Positions 53,159-62,202 of a DNA stretch of 64,000 nt are shown here, in pieces. The translations under genes and the position numbers were made by a program. Positions within the stretch are counted from its first letter, which is position 1. Every line of letters begins with the position of its first letter. The notes under the pieces were generated by a model. That model had not been told where the DNA came from. It searched no databases and saw only the letters and a program-made list of their open reading frames with translations. Origin of the DNA: Lachnospiraceae bacterium (lineage in GTDB: Bacteria; Bacillota; Clostridia; Lachnospirales; Lachnospiraceae); the NCBI GenBank assembly GCA_016283755.1, contig JAEENO010000017.1:180664-244663 (forward strand), given 5' to 3'.

Positions 53159-53920
53159 TTACTCTTCAGGTAAGTAAGATACATATGTATTATACAGATT
53201 CTCTTCGAATCTGTTCTGTAATTCCGCTTCTTCGCCGTTTCTTACGGCATCCTTAAAGCTATTCAATAAATCAGCCAATTCACCGACGCTTACATTATCT
53301 ATACACTCTTCCGGTATATTATGAATGCCTGTCTTATGACCTTCTTCATCTTCCATATACGCGGTCAATTCTTTTAAGACATCGTCAATGTAGCAGAATC
53401 TGATCATGCTCTCACGATTATCCACTCTTATCGGAATATCTCTTGTAAGGTTGTAGCAGAATGTAGCAACAACAGAATGTCCGTTAGGTCTTGCCTTAGG
53501 ACCGTAAGTATTGGTAAGTCTTAATACATAAGCTCTTGTGCCTGTTTCTTTCGAATAGGTAAGCACTCTTTCTTCTCCCTTGCCCTTACTTATTCCGTAA
53601 GGTGAGCCGTTACCGCACTGGATGCTGGACGTATATACTACAGGCACTTTCGTGTCGCGCTTTTCTAATATCTTACAAACCGTATCCAATAGGTCGTAGT
53701 TAACCATCGTAAAATCTTCTTCGTTCTTCGGCCTGTGAACTGCAGCCAGGTCGAAGACGAAATCACACTCCGTAAGAACTTTTTCAAGGTCATCCATAGT
53801 GCTCTTGGAATTATAGCCTAATATTTCTATGGACTTGCCATACTTATCCTTAAGATATTCGCTTAAATTAGAGCCTACAAAGCCCGTATGGCCCATAATA
53901 AGAATCTTCTTTACAGACAT
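53159..53920 (-). CDS. CapF-like NAD(P)-dependent reductase without cupin domain
   Basis: The 253-residue SDR starts KKILIMGHTGFVGSNLSEYL (cofactor loop) and has YxxxK as SPYGISKGKGEE. The end ENLYNTYVSYLPEE equals the end of the SDR half of CapF, the UDP-2-acetamido sugar C4-reductase of L-FucNAc synthesis. The usual C-terminal cupin (epimerase) half, another about 110 residues, is absent. CapE-like protein at 56219 is the preceding pathway step. One-base overlap with the GT2 gene upstream. Confidence 0.85.
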   Translation of the reverse strand: MSVKKILIMGHTGFVGSNLSEYLKDKYGKSIEILGYNSKSTMDDLEKVLTECDFVFDLAAVHRPKNEEDFTMVNYDLLDTVCKILEKRDTKVPVVYTSSIQCGNGSPYGISKGKGEERVLTYSKETGTRAYVLRLTNTYGPKARPNGHSVVATFCYNLTRDIPIRVDNRESMIRFCYIDDVLKELTAYMEDEEGHKTGIHNIPEECIDNVSVGELADLLNSFKDAVRNGEEAELQNRFEENLYNTYVSYLPEE

Positions 53921-55017
53921 TACCGATTCTCCTTGGATGCATCCTTCTTGAATACCCAGATACGCTGAACATGATAGCTTACAAAGAATAAAAGCGTATC
54001 AACTATAATCTTAACTATTGAAGGATCTATATCTGTAAGCTTATTAATTCCCCATACACCGAGTGCCGATACACCCATCTGACAGACGCATAAGATATAG
54101 TATCTTACGACTGACTTATTGGATTTGCCCTTATTCTCGAATACCACATTTCTGTTAAGAAGGTAGTTTACAAACGAAGAAATCAATCTTGCAAGTGCTG
54201 TCGCAGCAAAGATTGCATTGCCAATCTTAAGGTTCTTAAATATAACCTTCTGGAAAAGCGCAAACAGACCCTGGTCGACAATTATGCAGATAAGTGCCGA
54301 GAATAAGAACTTAAAGAATGTACCGAAAAGAATCTTGTAGATTCTTATAGAGTCCTTAACCGGATGGAAGGTTGTCTCTCTGTTATTGTCAAAGTATACT
54401 GTCTCAATTATTACTTCTATTACGCTTTCACGCTGATTAACAGCCATGATAAGCATCTTGGTCTCCCACTCGAATCTATCCGATGCAATTTCAAGTCCTT
54501 CGTTACAGATCTTATTAGGAATCGCACGAAGTCCTGTCATTACATCATGAACTCTGACTCCGTATAAAAGCTTGAAGAACATGGATGTAAGCTTGTTTCC
54601 TCTTCTGCTCTTAAAAGGTACATTTTCATCATCGAAATCTCTTGTACCTAAGATTAAGCTATTCGGGTTCTCCATAAGCTTAACGGCGCAGTTATATACA
54701 TCCTTGGAAAGATGCTGGCCGTCAGCATCAAGGGTCACTATTCCCTTATACTCAGATAAATCGAAGTTCTTCTGATAGTACTCGATTGCTGTCTTAATTG
54801 CGCGGCCCTTACCCTTATTAACCTCATGATGTAATACGGTACAGCCCTCTAACTTCTCCACTTCGTTAAAGAAGCACAGGCACTCTTCCTTACTTCCGTC
54901 ATCAATTACGAGGACATTGGATATACCGACCTCTAAAAGTCCTTTTACTACATCGACAAGCTTCGGATCCGGGTTTAACGACGGTACTACACCAACAACT
55001 TTAATATTCTCAGCCAT
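53920..55017 (-). CDS. GT2 glycosyltransferase fused to GtrA-like membrane domain
   Basis: The 365-residue protein has a DPM1-like GT2 domain (GVVPSLNPDPKL, VIDDGSKEECL, LDADGQHLSKD with D-x-D, QRESVIEVIIETVY) to about residue 225, then a GtrA domain with about four membrane helices (ICIIVDQGLFALF, LARLISSFVNYLLNRNVVF). It likely makes a lipid-linked sugar, and GtrA flips it. Located between the thiI and capF-like genes. Confidence 0.92.
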   Translation of the reverse strand: MAENIKVVGVVPSLNPDPKLVDVVKGLLEVGISNVLVIDDGSKEECLCFFNEVEKLEGCTVLHHEVNKGKGRAIKTAIEYYQKNFDLSEYKGIVTLDADGQHLSKDVYNCAVKLMENPNSLILGTRDFDDENVPFKSRRGNKLTSMFFKLLYGVRVHDVMTGLRAIPNKICNEGLEIASDRFEWETKMLIMAVNQRESVIEVIIETVYFDNNRETTFHPVKDSIRIYKILFGTFFKFLFSALICIIVDQGLFALFQKVIFKNLKIGNAIFAATALARLISSFVNYLLNRNVVFENKGKSNKSVVRYYILCVCQMGVSALGVWGINKLTDIDPSIVKIIVDTLLFFVSYHVQRIWVFKKDASKENR

Positions 55018-55031
55018 AATTAATTCCTTCC

Positions 55032-56219
55032 TTATTTTGCGTATACTTCTATAACTTCCGTTGTCTTAATTGCTTCGTCCATAAGTTCGTCGATCTTCTC
55101 GGACAAATTCATTTCCGATGCTTTAATAACATTAATATTAGGCTTGGTAACAGGATGCTTTGCAACGAATATCGTACAACAGTCTTCATACGGTAAGATT
55201 GATGTCTCATATGTATCGATCTTCTCCGATACCGTAACTATCTCCTGCTTATCAAGTCCGATACACGGTCTGAACACAGGAATCGTACATACCTCATTCG
55301 TGCAGGCAAGTGACTGCATTGTCTGTGATGCAACCTGTCCTATGGACTCTCCGGTTATTAATGAAAGACAGTGATTCTGCTTCGCAAAGTGCTCGGCAAT
55401 CTTCATCATGTAGCGCCTCATGATTATCGTAAGTTCCTCGTGAGGGCACTTTTCATATATGTATAACTGAATATCCGTGAAGTTAACTATGTGTAATTTA
55501 ACAGGTCCCGAATATCTTGCAACTATAGCCGCTAAGTCTATAACCTTCTGCTTAGCGCGTTCCGACGTATATGGCGGTGCATGGAAATATGTTGCTTCAA
55601 GCGCAACTCCGCGCTTTGCTATCATATATCCCGCAACCGGTGAATCGATACCGCCCGATAAAAGCAGCATCGCCTTACCGTTCGTTCCGACAGGCATACC
55701 GCCCGGTCCCGGAATCGTCTTCGAATAGATATTGATTCGCTCTCTTATCTCAATACTCAGATAAAAGTCAGGATTATGCACGTCTACGCTTAAGTTAGGG
55801 AACTCTTCCAGGATTCTTCCGCCAAGGTCTTCGTTAATCTCTGTGGAATTTTTCTCGAAATCCTTTCTTGCACGGCGCGCAACTACCTTAAATGTGAGCT
55901 TTTCATCACCGTATGTTTCACGAATATACTTAAATACATTCTGTACAAGGTCTTCGTATCCGTTATCATCTATCTGATAAAGCGGACATACACCTACGAT
56001 TCCGAAGATTCTTGTCATTGCCTTAACGGCATGATCGTAATCATATGTATCGCTTGTTACATCGACATAGATTCTGCCTTGCTCTTTTGACACGAAAAAT
56101 TCGCCTTTGACAGGCTTTAATGTGTGTATAAGGTGACTTACAAGCGCATCCTCAAATAAATGCCTGTTTTTACCTTTTATGGCGATTTCACCGTATTTGA
56201 TTAAAAACGCAGAAACCAT
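55032..56219 (-). CDS. thiI: tRNA 4-thiouridine synthase ThiI
   Basis: The 395-residue protein has N-terminal THUMP, then PP-loop MLLLSGGIDSPVAGYMIAKR and ends with LPYEDCCTIFVAKHPVTKPN. The rhodanese domain of E. coli ThiI is absent, as in other Firmicutes. It uses sulfur from a NifS-type desulfurase, here two genes upstream. One-base overlap with the capE-like stop. Confidence 0.95.
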   Translation of the reverse strand: MVSAFLIKYGEIAIKGKNRHLFEDALVSHLIHTLKPVKGEFFVSKEQGRIYVDVTSDTYDYDHAVKAMTRIFGIVGVCPLYQIDDNGYEDLVQNVFKYIRETYGDEKLTFKVVARRARKDFEKNSTEINEDLGGRILEEFPNLSVDVHNPDFYLSIEIRERINIYSKTIPGPGGMPVGTNGKAMLLLSGGIDSPVAGYMIAKRGVALEATYFHAPPYTSERAKQKVIDLAAIVARYSGPVKLHIVNFTDIQLYIYEKCPHEELTIIMRRYMMKIAEHFAKQNHCLSLITGESIGQVASQTMQSLACTNEVCTIPVFRPCIGLDKQEIVTVSEKIDTYETSILPYEDCCTIFVAKHPVTKPNINVIKASEMNLSEKIDELMDEAIKTTEVIEVYAK

Positions 56220-57286
56220 TATTCCCTCCCGCTATTCCATTCTTTTACATCTTCTCTAATGTCAGCAATCTTCATGAGCTTTTCCATGGTTTCTTCAACC
56301 GTTAATAATCTCGTGTTGTTACTGTTAAACTCAGTGATACCGTTTCTGTCGGTACCTGTTGAAAGATAGTTATCGTAATTTAAATCTCTCTTATCGGAAG
56401 GCACACGATAGAAGTTTCCGAGATCGAATGCCTTACTGCATTCCTCATTCGTAAGCAATGTCTCGTAGCGCTTTTCACCGTGTCTGATACCGATAATCTT
56501 GTTCTCACATTTATAGTTATAAAGTCTCTTAACTGCTTCTGCCAATACTTCGATCGTTGTTGCATCTGCCTTCTGTACAAGGATATCACCGTTTACGCCG
56601 TTTTCAAAAGCAAACATAACAAGGTCTACAGCTTCATCAAGTGACATGATAAAACGGGTCATATCAGGGTCTGTAAGAGTGAGCTGCTTACCTTCCTTAA
56701 TCTGGTTGATAAAAAGCGGAATAACGCTTCCTCTTGAACCGATAACGTTACCGTATCTTGTACACATGATACGTGTTGTATCTGAATCAACGTTTCTGCT
56801 CTTGGCAACGATTATCTTCTCCATCATGGCTTTGGAGGTTCCCATTGCGTTAACCGGATATGCTGCCTTATCTGTTGAAAGACATACTACACACTTAACT
56901 CCTGCTTCAATTGCTGCAGTAAGTACATTATCTGTACCGATTACGTTAGTCTGAACAGCTTCCATCGGGAAGAACTCGCAAGACGGAACCTGCTTTAATG
57001 CTGCCGCATGGAATATGTAATCCACACCCGGCATTGCGTTTCTTACAGAGTTTATGTCTCTTACGTTACCGATGTAGAATTTAAGCTTCTTGCTCTCTTC
57101 AGGATACTTCATCTGATACTCATGTCTCATGTTATCCTGCTTTAATTCATCACGAGAGAATATTCTTATCTCCTTGATTCCCGGATGAGTGATGAATCTT
57201 CTAAGTACGGAGTTACCGAATGAACCTGTACCTCCCGTGATAAGTAATGTCGCATTATCAAGTGTATATTTCTTTGTTTCCGGCAT
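56219..57286 (-). CDS. UDP-GlcNAc 4,6-dehydratase/5-epimerase (CapE-like)
   Basis: The 355-residue protein has NAD loop ITGGTGSFGNSVLRRF, FHAAALKQVPSCEFFPMEAV and LSTDKAAYPVNAMGTSKAMM, the type in which the usual YxxxK Tyr is Met. It closely matches CapE of Staphylococcus, first step of UDP-L-FucNAc synthesis. It stands between nifS and thiI, in one operon with capF-like. Confidence 0.92.
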   Translation of the reverse strand: MPETKKYTLDNATLLITGGTGSFGNSVLRRFITHPGIKEIRIFSRDELKQDNMRHEYQMKYPEESKKLKFYIGNVRDINSVRNAMPGVDYIFHAAALKQVPSCEFFPMEAVQTNVIGTDNVLTAAIEAGVKCVVCLSTDKAAYPVNAMGTSKAMMEKIIVAKSRNVDSDTTRIMCTRYGNVIGSRGSVIPLFINQIKEGKQLTLTDPDMTRFIMSLDEAVDLVMFAFENGVNGDILVQKADATTIEVLAEAVKRLYNYKCENKIIGIRHGEKRYETLLTNEECSKAFDLGNFYRVPSDKRDLNYDNYLSTGTDRNGITEFNSNNTRLLTVEETMEKLMKIADIREDVKEWNSGRE

Positions 57287-57310
57287 AGTTAAAAACCTCC
57301 AAACATTTAA

Positions 57311-58465
57311 TTATCTTCTTATAAAACGCCTCAAAGTCGGAATAACCTCATTTAAGACGGATAATACGTATTCAATTTCTTCTTTTGTATTCGTATCTGC
57401 AAGGCTTATTCTGACCGTGGATTCTAACCTGTCCTTCGGTAAGTTCATTGCCTTAAGTGTCGCTGATACCTGCGGCTTATTGGATGAGCAGGCAGAACCC
57501 GCTGATACATAGATACCTTTTTCTTCAAGCGTGTGTAAAAGCACTTCCGCGCGGACATTCGGCACCGATACGCTTATGATATGCGGCGCATTAGCGTGGG
57601 TTTTATCTCCGTTAACGAATACGCCCTCTATCTTCTCAAGGCCTTCTATTAAGTAATCGCGAAGTCCGTATAGGTACTCCCTTGTCTTATCAAGGTCGCG
57701 ATATGCATCTTCACAGGCCTGTCCAAGTCCCGCAACTCCCGGAACATTCTCTGTTCCGGAACGAAGACCGTTCTGATGTCCACCACCGTATATAAGCGGC
57801 TTAATCTTAACCTTATCCTTAACGTAAAGAAAAGCTACTCCCTTAGGGCCGTGTATCTTGTGACCGCTCACTGAGAGAAGGTCTATGTTATCACGTTTCG
57901 GATTGATATCAAACTTTGAATAAGCCTGAATAGCATCCACATGGAATAAGGTCTTGGGATTAACTTCCTTAATAAGCTTACCCGCTTCTCTTATAGGCAT
58001 TACCGCACCGACTTCGTTATTAACATACATAATCGATACAAGGATTGTATCAGGTCTTATCGCAGCTCTTAAGTCATCAAGCGAAATCCTGCCATTGGAA
58101 TCCACGTCAAGATATGTTACTTCGTATCCCATGCTTTCGAGCTTTTTCATCGAGCTTAATATTGCCGCATGCTCCACTTTGGTGGTAATTAAGTGCATTC
58201 CGTCGCGCCTATACCCTTCAGCTATTCCAAAAAGCGCCATATTGTCGGATTCCGTTCCGCATGATGTAAATATAAGTTCTTTTTCCTCGCAGCATAAAGT
58301 CTTAGCAATCTGTTCTCTTGCATGCCTTATGTAATTCTCCGCGATCATTCCCATATTATGAAGCGACGAAGGATTGCCGTAATCTTCGCGCATCGCTCGG
58401 GTTACGACTTCCATTACAGAAGCGCTTACCCTTGTTGTCGCACTGTTATCTACATATACTTCCAT
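57311..58465 (-). CDS. Cysteine desulfurase, NifS/IscS-type
   Basis: The 384-residue PLP enzyme starts VYVDNSATTRVSASVMEVV and carries VSGHKIHGPKG (PLP Lys) and YVSAGSACSSNKPQVSATLK (persulfide Cys). It gives sulfur for ThiI and perhaps other pathways. In Bacillus NifZ-ThiI are adjacent; here the capE-like gene lies between. Confidence 0.94.
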   Translation of the reverse strand: MEVYVDNSATTRVSASVMEVVTRAMREDYGNPSSLHNMGMIAENYIRHAREQIAKTLCCEEKELIFTSCGTESDNMALFGIAEGYRRDGMHLITTKVEHAAILSSMKKLESMGYEVTYLDVDSNGRISLDDLRAAIRPDTILVSIMYVNNEVGAVMPIREAGKLIKEVNPKTLFHVDAIQAYSKFDINPKRDNIDLLSVSGHKIHGPKGVAFLYVKDKVKIKPLIYGGGHQNGLRSGTENVPGVAGLGQACEDAYRDLDKTREYLYGLRDYLIEGLEKIEGVFVNGDKTHANAPHIISVSVPNVRAEVLLHTLEEKGIYVSAGSACSSNKPQVSATLKAMNLPKDRLESTVRISLADTNTKEEIEYVLSVLNEVIPTLRRFIRR

Positions 58466-58466
58466 T

Positions 58467-59201
58467 CTATTCTTCCTTACTCATCATAATAAGACTAAGC
58501 GCAGTTAATGCCGCCGTCTCCGTACGCAAGATTCTTCTTCCCAAGGAGACTGTCTTCATATTCTTCTCTCTTGCAAGTTCTATCTCTTTTTCCGAAAAAC
58601 CGCCTTCAGGACCGATAAATATACCGACAGAATCTTCAGGCTTAACAGCTTTTAAAAGCTCTATCGTTCCCTTAGGTCCCGATTCATTCTCGTAAGGTAC
58701 GAGATTGATTGTATTACTTGCCGCATATTCTACGGCATCTTTATATTTCATAGGCCGTAAGACCTGCGGAACTATGCTTCTCTTGCTTTGCTTCGCTGCT
58801 GCTTCCGCAATTTTCTGCCATCTTTCAACCTTAGATATAATCTTCTTTTCATCGATTTTAACTACCGAGAATTCCATCATAGTAGGAACAATCTCGGTTA
58901 CACCAAGCTCAACGGCTTTTTCTATGATGAATTCAAGCTTATCAGACTTAGGCATGCCCTGAAATAAAGTCATCTTTCCTTTAAGTTCGGTATCTGCAGC
59001 CTTATCGGTTAACTCAACAATCGCTGCATCTTCGGTGAAGTCTTCGATAACTCCGATGTAATTCTCACCCGTATCGATACTGATTCTTACCTTATCGCCT
59101 TCTTTAAGACGCACAACATCCTTAAGATGATGATAATCATCACCCGTGATACAGGCCAAGCCATTATTAACTTTTTCGCTTCTTACGAAAAACTGAAACA
59201 T
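58467..59201 (-). CDS. rsmE: 16S rRNA m3U1498 methyltransferase RsmE
   Basis: The 244-residue SPOUT enzyme has ITGDDYHHLKDVVRLKEGDK in the N-terminal PUA-like domain and IGPEGGFSEKEIELA with LGRRILRTETAALTALS as the knot. One base separates it from each of its neighbours prmA and nifS. Confidence 0.95.
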   Translation of the reverse strand: MFQFFVRSEKVNNGLACITGDDYHHLKDVVRLKEGDKVRISIDTGENYIGVIEDFTEDAAIVELTDKAADTELKGKMTLFQGMPKSDKLEFIIEKAVELGVTEIVPTMMEFSVVKIDEKKIISKVERWQKIAEAAAKQSKRSIVPQVLRPMKYKDAVEYAASNTINLVPYENESGPKGTIELLKAVKPEDSVGIFIGPEGGFSEKEIELAREKNMKTVSLGRRILRTETAALTALSLIMMSKEE

Positions 59202-59202
59202 A

Positions 59203-60153
59203 TTACTTACGGCAGATTACTCCTACCCATTCTCCCATATATAAAGTATCAACGATTTCAAATCCTGCAGCGGTTAAAGCGCTTTTTACAGGTTCTTCTT
59301 TAAAATCGATTATTCCGCTTGTTACGAAGTACCCGCCTTTTTTAACTGCTTTATATGCATAAGGCGCCATCGGAATTATTACGTCCGATAAAATATTTGC
59401 AAGGCAGATATCGTACTTTTCTGTTCCGACCGCATCCTTAACGGAAGCATCGGAAATAAGGTCACCGATTACATAATCGTATGCCGCCTTATCTATATGG
59501 TTACGCTCCATATTTTCATCAATTGCTTCGGAACATATCGGATCTATATCTGTTCCGTAGGCATATGATGCGCCGAGCTTTAACGCAATAATGGAAAGGA
59601 TTCCCGAGCCTGTCCCAAGATCAAGAACAGTATCGCCTTCCTGCATATACTTTCTTAAGCCTCTGATACAAAGCTGCGTCGTCTCGTGATGGCCTGTACC
59701 GAACGATGTCTTCGGATCGATTTCCACCATTACCTTATAATTTGCGTCTCTCGGAATATCCTCCCACGATGGCTTCATCAAGATGTCGTCAAGATAGAAA
59801 GATTTAAAGTACTTCTTCCAGTTGTTAATCCAGTCTTCTTCATCGGTTTCGCCCTTAATAATCTCGCCCGTACCTATATCCATAAAATCGCGAAGCTCTT
59901 CGATTCCGGCTTTAACCTTCTCTATAACTGCCGCCTCATCATCTTCCATATCAAGATAAAAGCGCACACTTGCGCTTCCGTCATCTTCAGGAAGCGCAGG
60001 CTCTATATCAATGAACATCTTCGCCTTATCCTCACGGGATATCGGTGTATTATCTATAATCTCAACGCCGTTAACCGGAATCTCATTAAGCATATCAGCC
60101 ACTAAGTCTTCCGCATCCGTATTGGTAATGATTGTATATTCTCTGTATTTCAT
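59203..60153 (-). CDS. prmA: Ribosomal protein L11 methyltransferase PrmA
   Basis: The 316-residue SAM enzyme has an N-terminal substrate-recognition domain and FGTGHHETTQLCIRGLRKYM, TVLDLGTGSGILSI and ANILSDVIIPMAP. It opens the long operon that includes rsmE, nifS, capE-like, thiI, GT2-GtrA and capF-like. Confidence 0.95.
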   Translation of the reverse strand: MKYREYTIITNTDAEDLVADMLNEIPVNGVEIIDNTPISREDKAKMFIDIEPALPEDDGSASVRFYLDMEDDEAAVIEKVKAGIEELRDFMDIGTGEIIKGETDEEDWINNWKKYFKSFYLDDILMKPSWEDIPRDANYKVMVEIDPKTSFGTGHHETTQLCIRGLRKYMQEGDTVLDLGTGSGILSIIALKLGASYAYGTDIDPICSEAIDENMERNHIDKAAYDYVIGDLISDASVKDAVGTEKYDICLANILSDVIIPMAPYAYKAVKKGGYFVTSGIIDFKEEPVKSALTAAGFEIVDTLYMGEWVGVICRK

Positions 60154-60212
60154 ATGTTTTTGCCCTTCTCACCCACATTAAAAGCCTATGATATTATATA
60201 ATAAAAAAGGAC

Positions 60213-60240
60213 AAAAATAAAGCATGGACGACCATGCTTT
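60213..60240 (-). terminator. Terminator behind the J-domain gene
   Basis: AAAGCATGG / CCATGCTTT (60219-60240, loop 4 bases) is followed by ATTTTTG on the minus strand. Confidence 0.85.
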
Positions 60241-60259
60241 ACTTAAAAATCACAATATT

Positions 60260-60805
60260 TTAATATCTTGCGCGAAACTCTGTCTTAAGAGCATCGTATT
60301 CCTTATTGATCTCCTGCACTACCGAATCGTCTCCGGCAACATTATCAGGATGATATATCTTCATAAGGTCCTTATATCGCTTCTTTAACTCAAGTTCGTT
60401 GGTTACGCCCTTGAACATCATGCTTCCGTAGATACCTTCTACGATAATTCCCTGCTTAGGAGTATAATTCTCTTTAAGAATCTCTAGGTCAACCTTCTCC
60501 TTGGAAAGTTTAACGAGTTCTTCCTCGAGAATCTTCCACTTCATTTCAAAAAGTTCTTTCTCTCTGGCATGTCGCTGCGTCTCAAGTTCAATACGCTTAG
60601 CTAACTCTTGCCTGTCAAGATTCAATTGTCTCTTATCAGCTTCAAGACACCTTTTCTCTTCTTCAAGTCTGTCACGCTCTTCGCGTAACCTTAAATTCTC
60701 CGCTCTTAATTCTTCTCTGTCCTTCTCTATGTCGATGGCGTCCTGAAACAGCCATTTGTTGACTGCTTCTTTAATATTCTCAGTTGAGTAGTTCGGCTGA
60801 TCCAT
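60260..60805 (-). CDS. Coiled-coil J-domain protein
   Basis: ATG 60805 begins MDQPNYSTENIKEAVNKWLF; the longer frame is dropped as unsupported. Residues about 25-110 form an uninterrupted, strongly charged coiled coil (E/R/K/L-rich). The J-domain core is at 135-178 with H152-P-D (YKDLMKIYHPDN). It can stimulate DnaK ATPase, and stands next to dnaJ-dnaK, but is unlike DnaJ in having the J at the C-terminus. A client-tethering function is inference. Confidence 0.8.
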   Translation of the reverse strand: MDQPNYSTENIKEAVNKWLFQDAIDIEKDREELRAENLRLREERDRLEEEKRCLEADKRQLNLDRQELAKRIELETQRHAREKELFEMKWKILEEELVKLSKEKVDLEILKENYTPKQGIIVEGIYGSMMFKGVTNELELKKRYKDLMKIYHPDNVAGDDSVVQEINKEYDALKTEFRARY

Positions 60806-60942
60806 ATCTTCACCATACCTCTTACTAAAACCATACAGCACACTGTACAAACACAAGCTGTACCCACTTACAACATAAATTATACAATATCTAGTATTCA
60901 AAGGCAACCAAAAAGTTTTTATATAACTTATTTCAAAGAAAT

Positions 60943-60997
60943 GAAAAATTCCTCTTAAATAGTATTCGGATTATAACCCGCTCTACTTAAGAGGAAT
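60943..60997 (-). terminator. Terminator of the dnaK-dnaJ operon
   Basis: An 11-bp stem ATTCCTCTTAA / TTAAGAGGAAT (60948-60958, 60987-60997) encloses a smaller inner hairpin (CGG-N7-CCG). T5 follows on the minus strand. Confidence 0.8.
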
Positions 60998-61021
60998 TAG
61001 TAGTTTTAATTAAAAGCGCTT

Positions 61022-62200
61022 TTATTTAAAAAGCTTTTTCTTTTTCTTAGGTCCGTCATCGGTTGTCTTAATGTTCTCGGTTGCATGTAACGAATCGCCC
61101 GTCTCTTCATCGAACTTGCGAAGTGCTTCTTTTGCTGCTGCGCTTAAAGAAGTCGGCACTGCAACATCAAATGTAACATAGAGGTCTCCGCGTACTTCTT
61201 TGTTTCTTAAAGAAGGTACGCCCTTGCCCTTGATTCTCATTGTTGTACCCGTCTGAGTACCTGCTTTGATAGGCACGATGATATCTCCGTCTATTGTCTT
61301 AACAAGCATCTCTCCGCCAAGTGCTGCGATTGCCATTGACATCTTCTCATGTGAGTAAAGGGTCATTCCGTCACGTTCGAACCTAGGGCTCTCTGAGACT
61401 CTTACTTCTACGAGTAAGTCGCCTCTTTCTCCACCGTTGATACCCGGCTCACCTTTACCTGTGATTCTTATAGACTGGCCGTTCTCAATACCTGCAGGAA
61501 CGGATACGGATATTCTCTTCTTGGATGATATATAACCCGTACCACCGCAATCAGGGCACTTATCCTTAATCATCTTGCCTGTTCCGCGACAATCAGGACA
61601 AGATGTTACGTTCTGCATAGTACCGAAGAATGACTGCTGAGTATAGACGATCTTACCTTTACCACCGCACTTCGTACAAGTTACAGGCTCAGTTCCGGGC
61701 TTAGCGCCTGTACCCTTACACTTAGGGCATTCATCCTTAAGTGTAATCTCAAGCTCCTTCTCAACACCGGTCATTGCCTCTTCAAAGGTAATTCTTACCG
61801 CGGCACGAAGTGAAGCGCCACGTCTCGGGCCATTGTTACCTCTTCCGCCGTATCTTCCGCCGCCACCGAAAAGATTACTGAATATATCTCCGCCACCGCC
61901 GAAAAGATCGCTGAAAATATCGGAAAAGTCCATACCGGAGAAGTCAAATCCTCCTCCACCTGCTCCACCATCAAACGCTGCATGACCGAACTGATCGTAC
62001 TGCTTTCTCTTCTCTGCATCCGAAAGGACTGCATATGCTTCTGAAGCTTCCTTGAACTTAGCTTCAGCATCCTTATCACCCGGATGCATATCAGGATGGT
62101 ATTTCTTTGCGAGACTTCTATATGCTTTTTTTAATTCTTCTTCTGTGGCCGTTTTCGGGACACCTAAGACTTCATAATAGTCTCTCTTTTGTTCTGCCAT
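61022..62200 (-). CDS. dnaJ: Chaperone DnaJ
   Basis: The 392-residue co-chaperone has a J-domain with H35-P-D, a G/F-rich linker from about 75-110 (unusually long, with [15 protein letters not shown] units), four C-x2-C-x-G-x-G zinc repeats from about 150 and the C-terminal substrate-binding beta domains. It is 2 bases after dnaK. Confidence 0.97.
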   Translation of the reverse strand: MAEQKRDYYEVLGVPKTATEEELKKAYRSLAKKYHPDMHPGDKDAEAKFKEASEAYAVLSDAEKRKQYDQFGHAAFDGGAGGGGFDFSGMDFSDIFSDLFGGGGDIFSNLFGGGGRYGGRGNNGPRRGASLRAAVRITFEEAMTGVEKELEITLKDECPKCKGTGAKPGTEPVTCTKCGGKGKIVYTQQSFFGTMQNVTSCPDCRGTGKMIKDKCPDCGGTGYISSKKRISVSVPAGIENGQSIRITGKGEPGINGGERGDLLVEVRVSESPRFERDGMTLYSHEKMSMAIAALGGEMLVKTIDGDIIVPIKAGTQTGTTMRIKGKGVPSLRNKEVRGDLYVTFDVAVPTSLSAAAKEALRKFDEETGDSLHATENIKTTDDGPKKKKKLFK

Positions 62201-62202
62201 TT

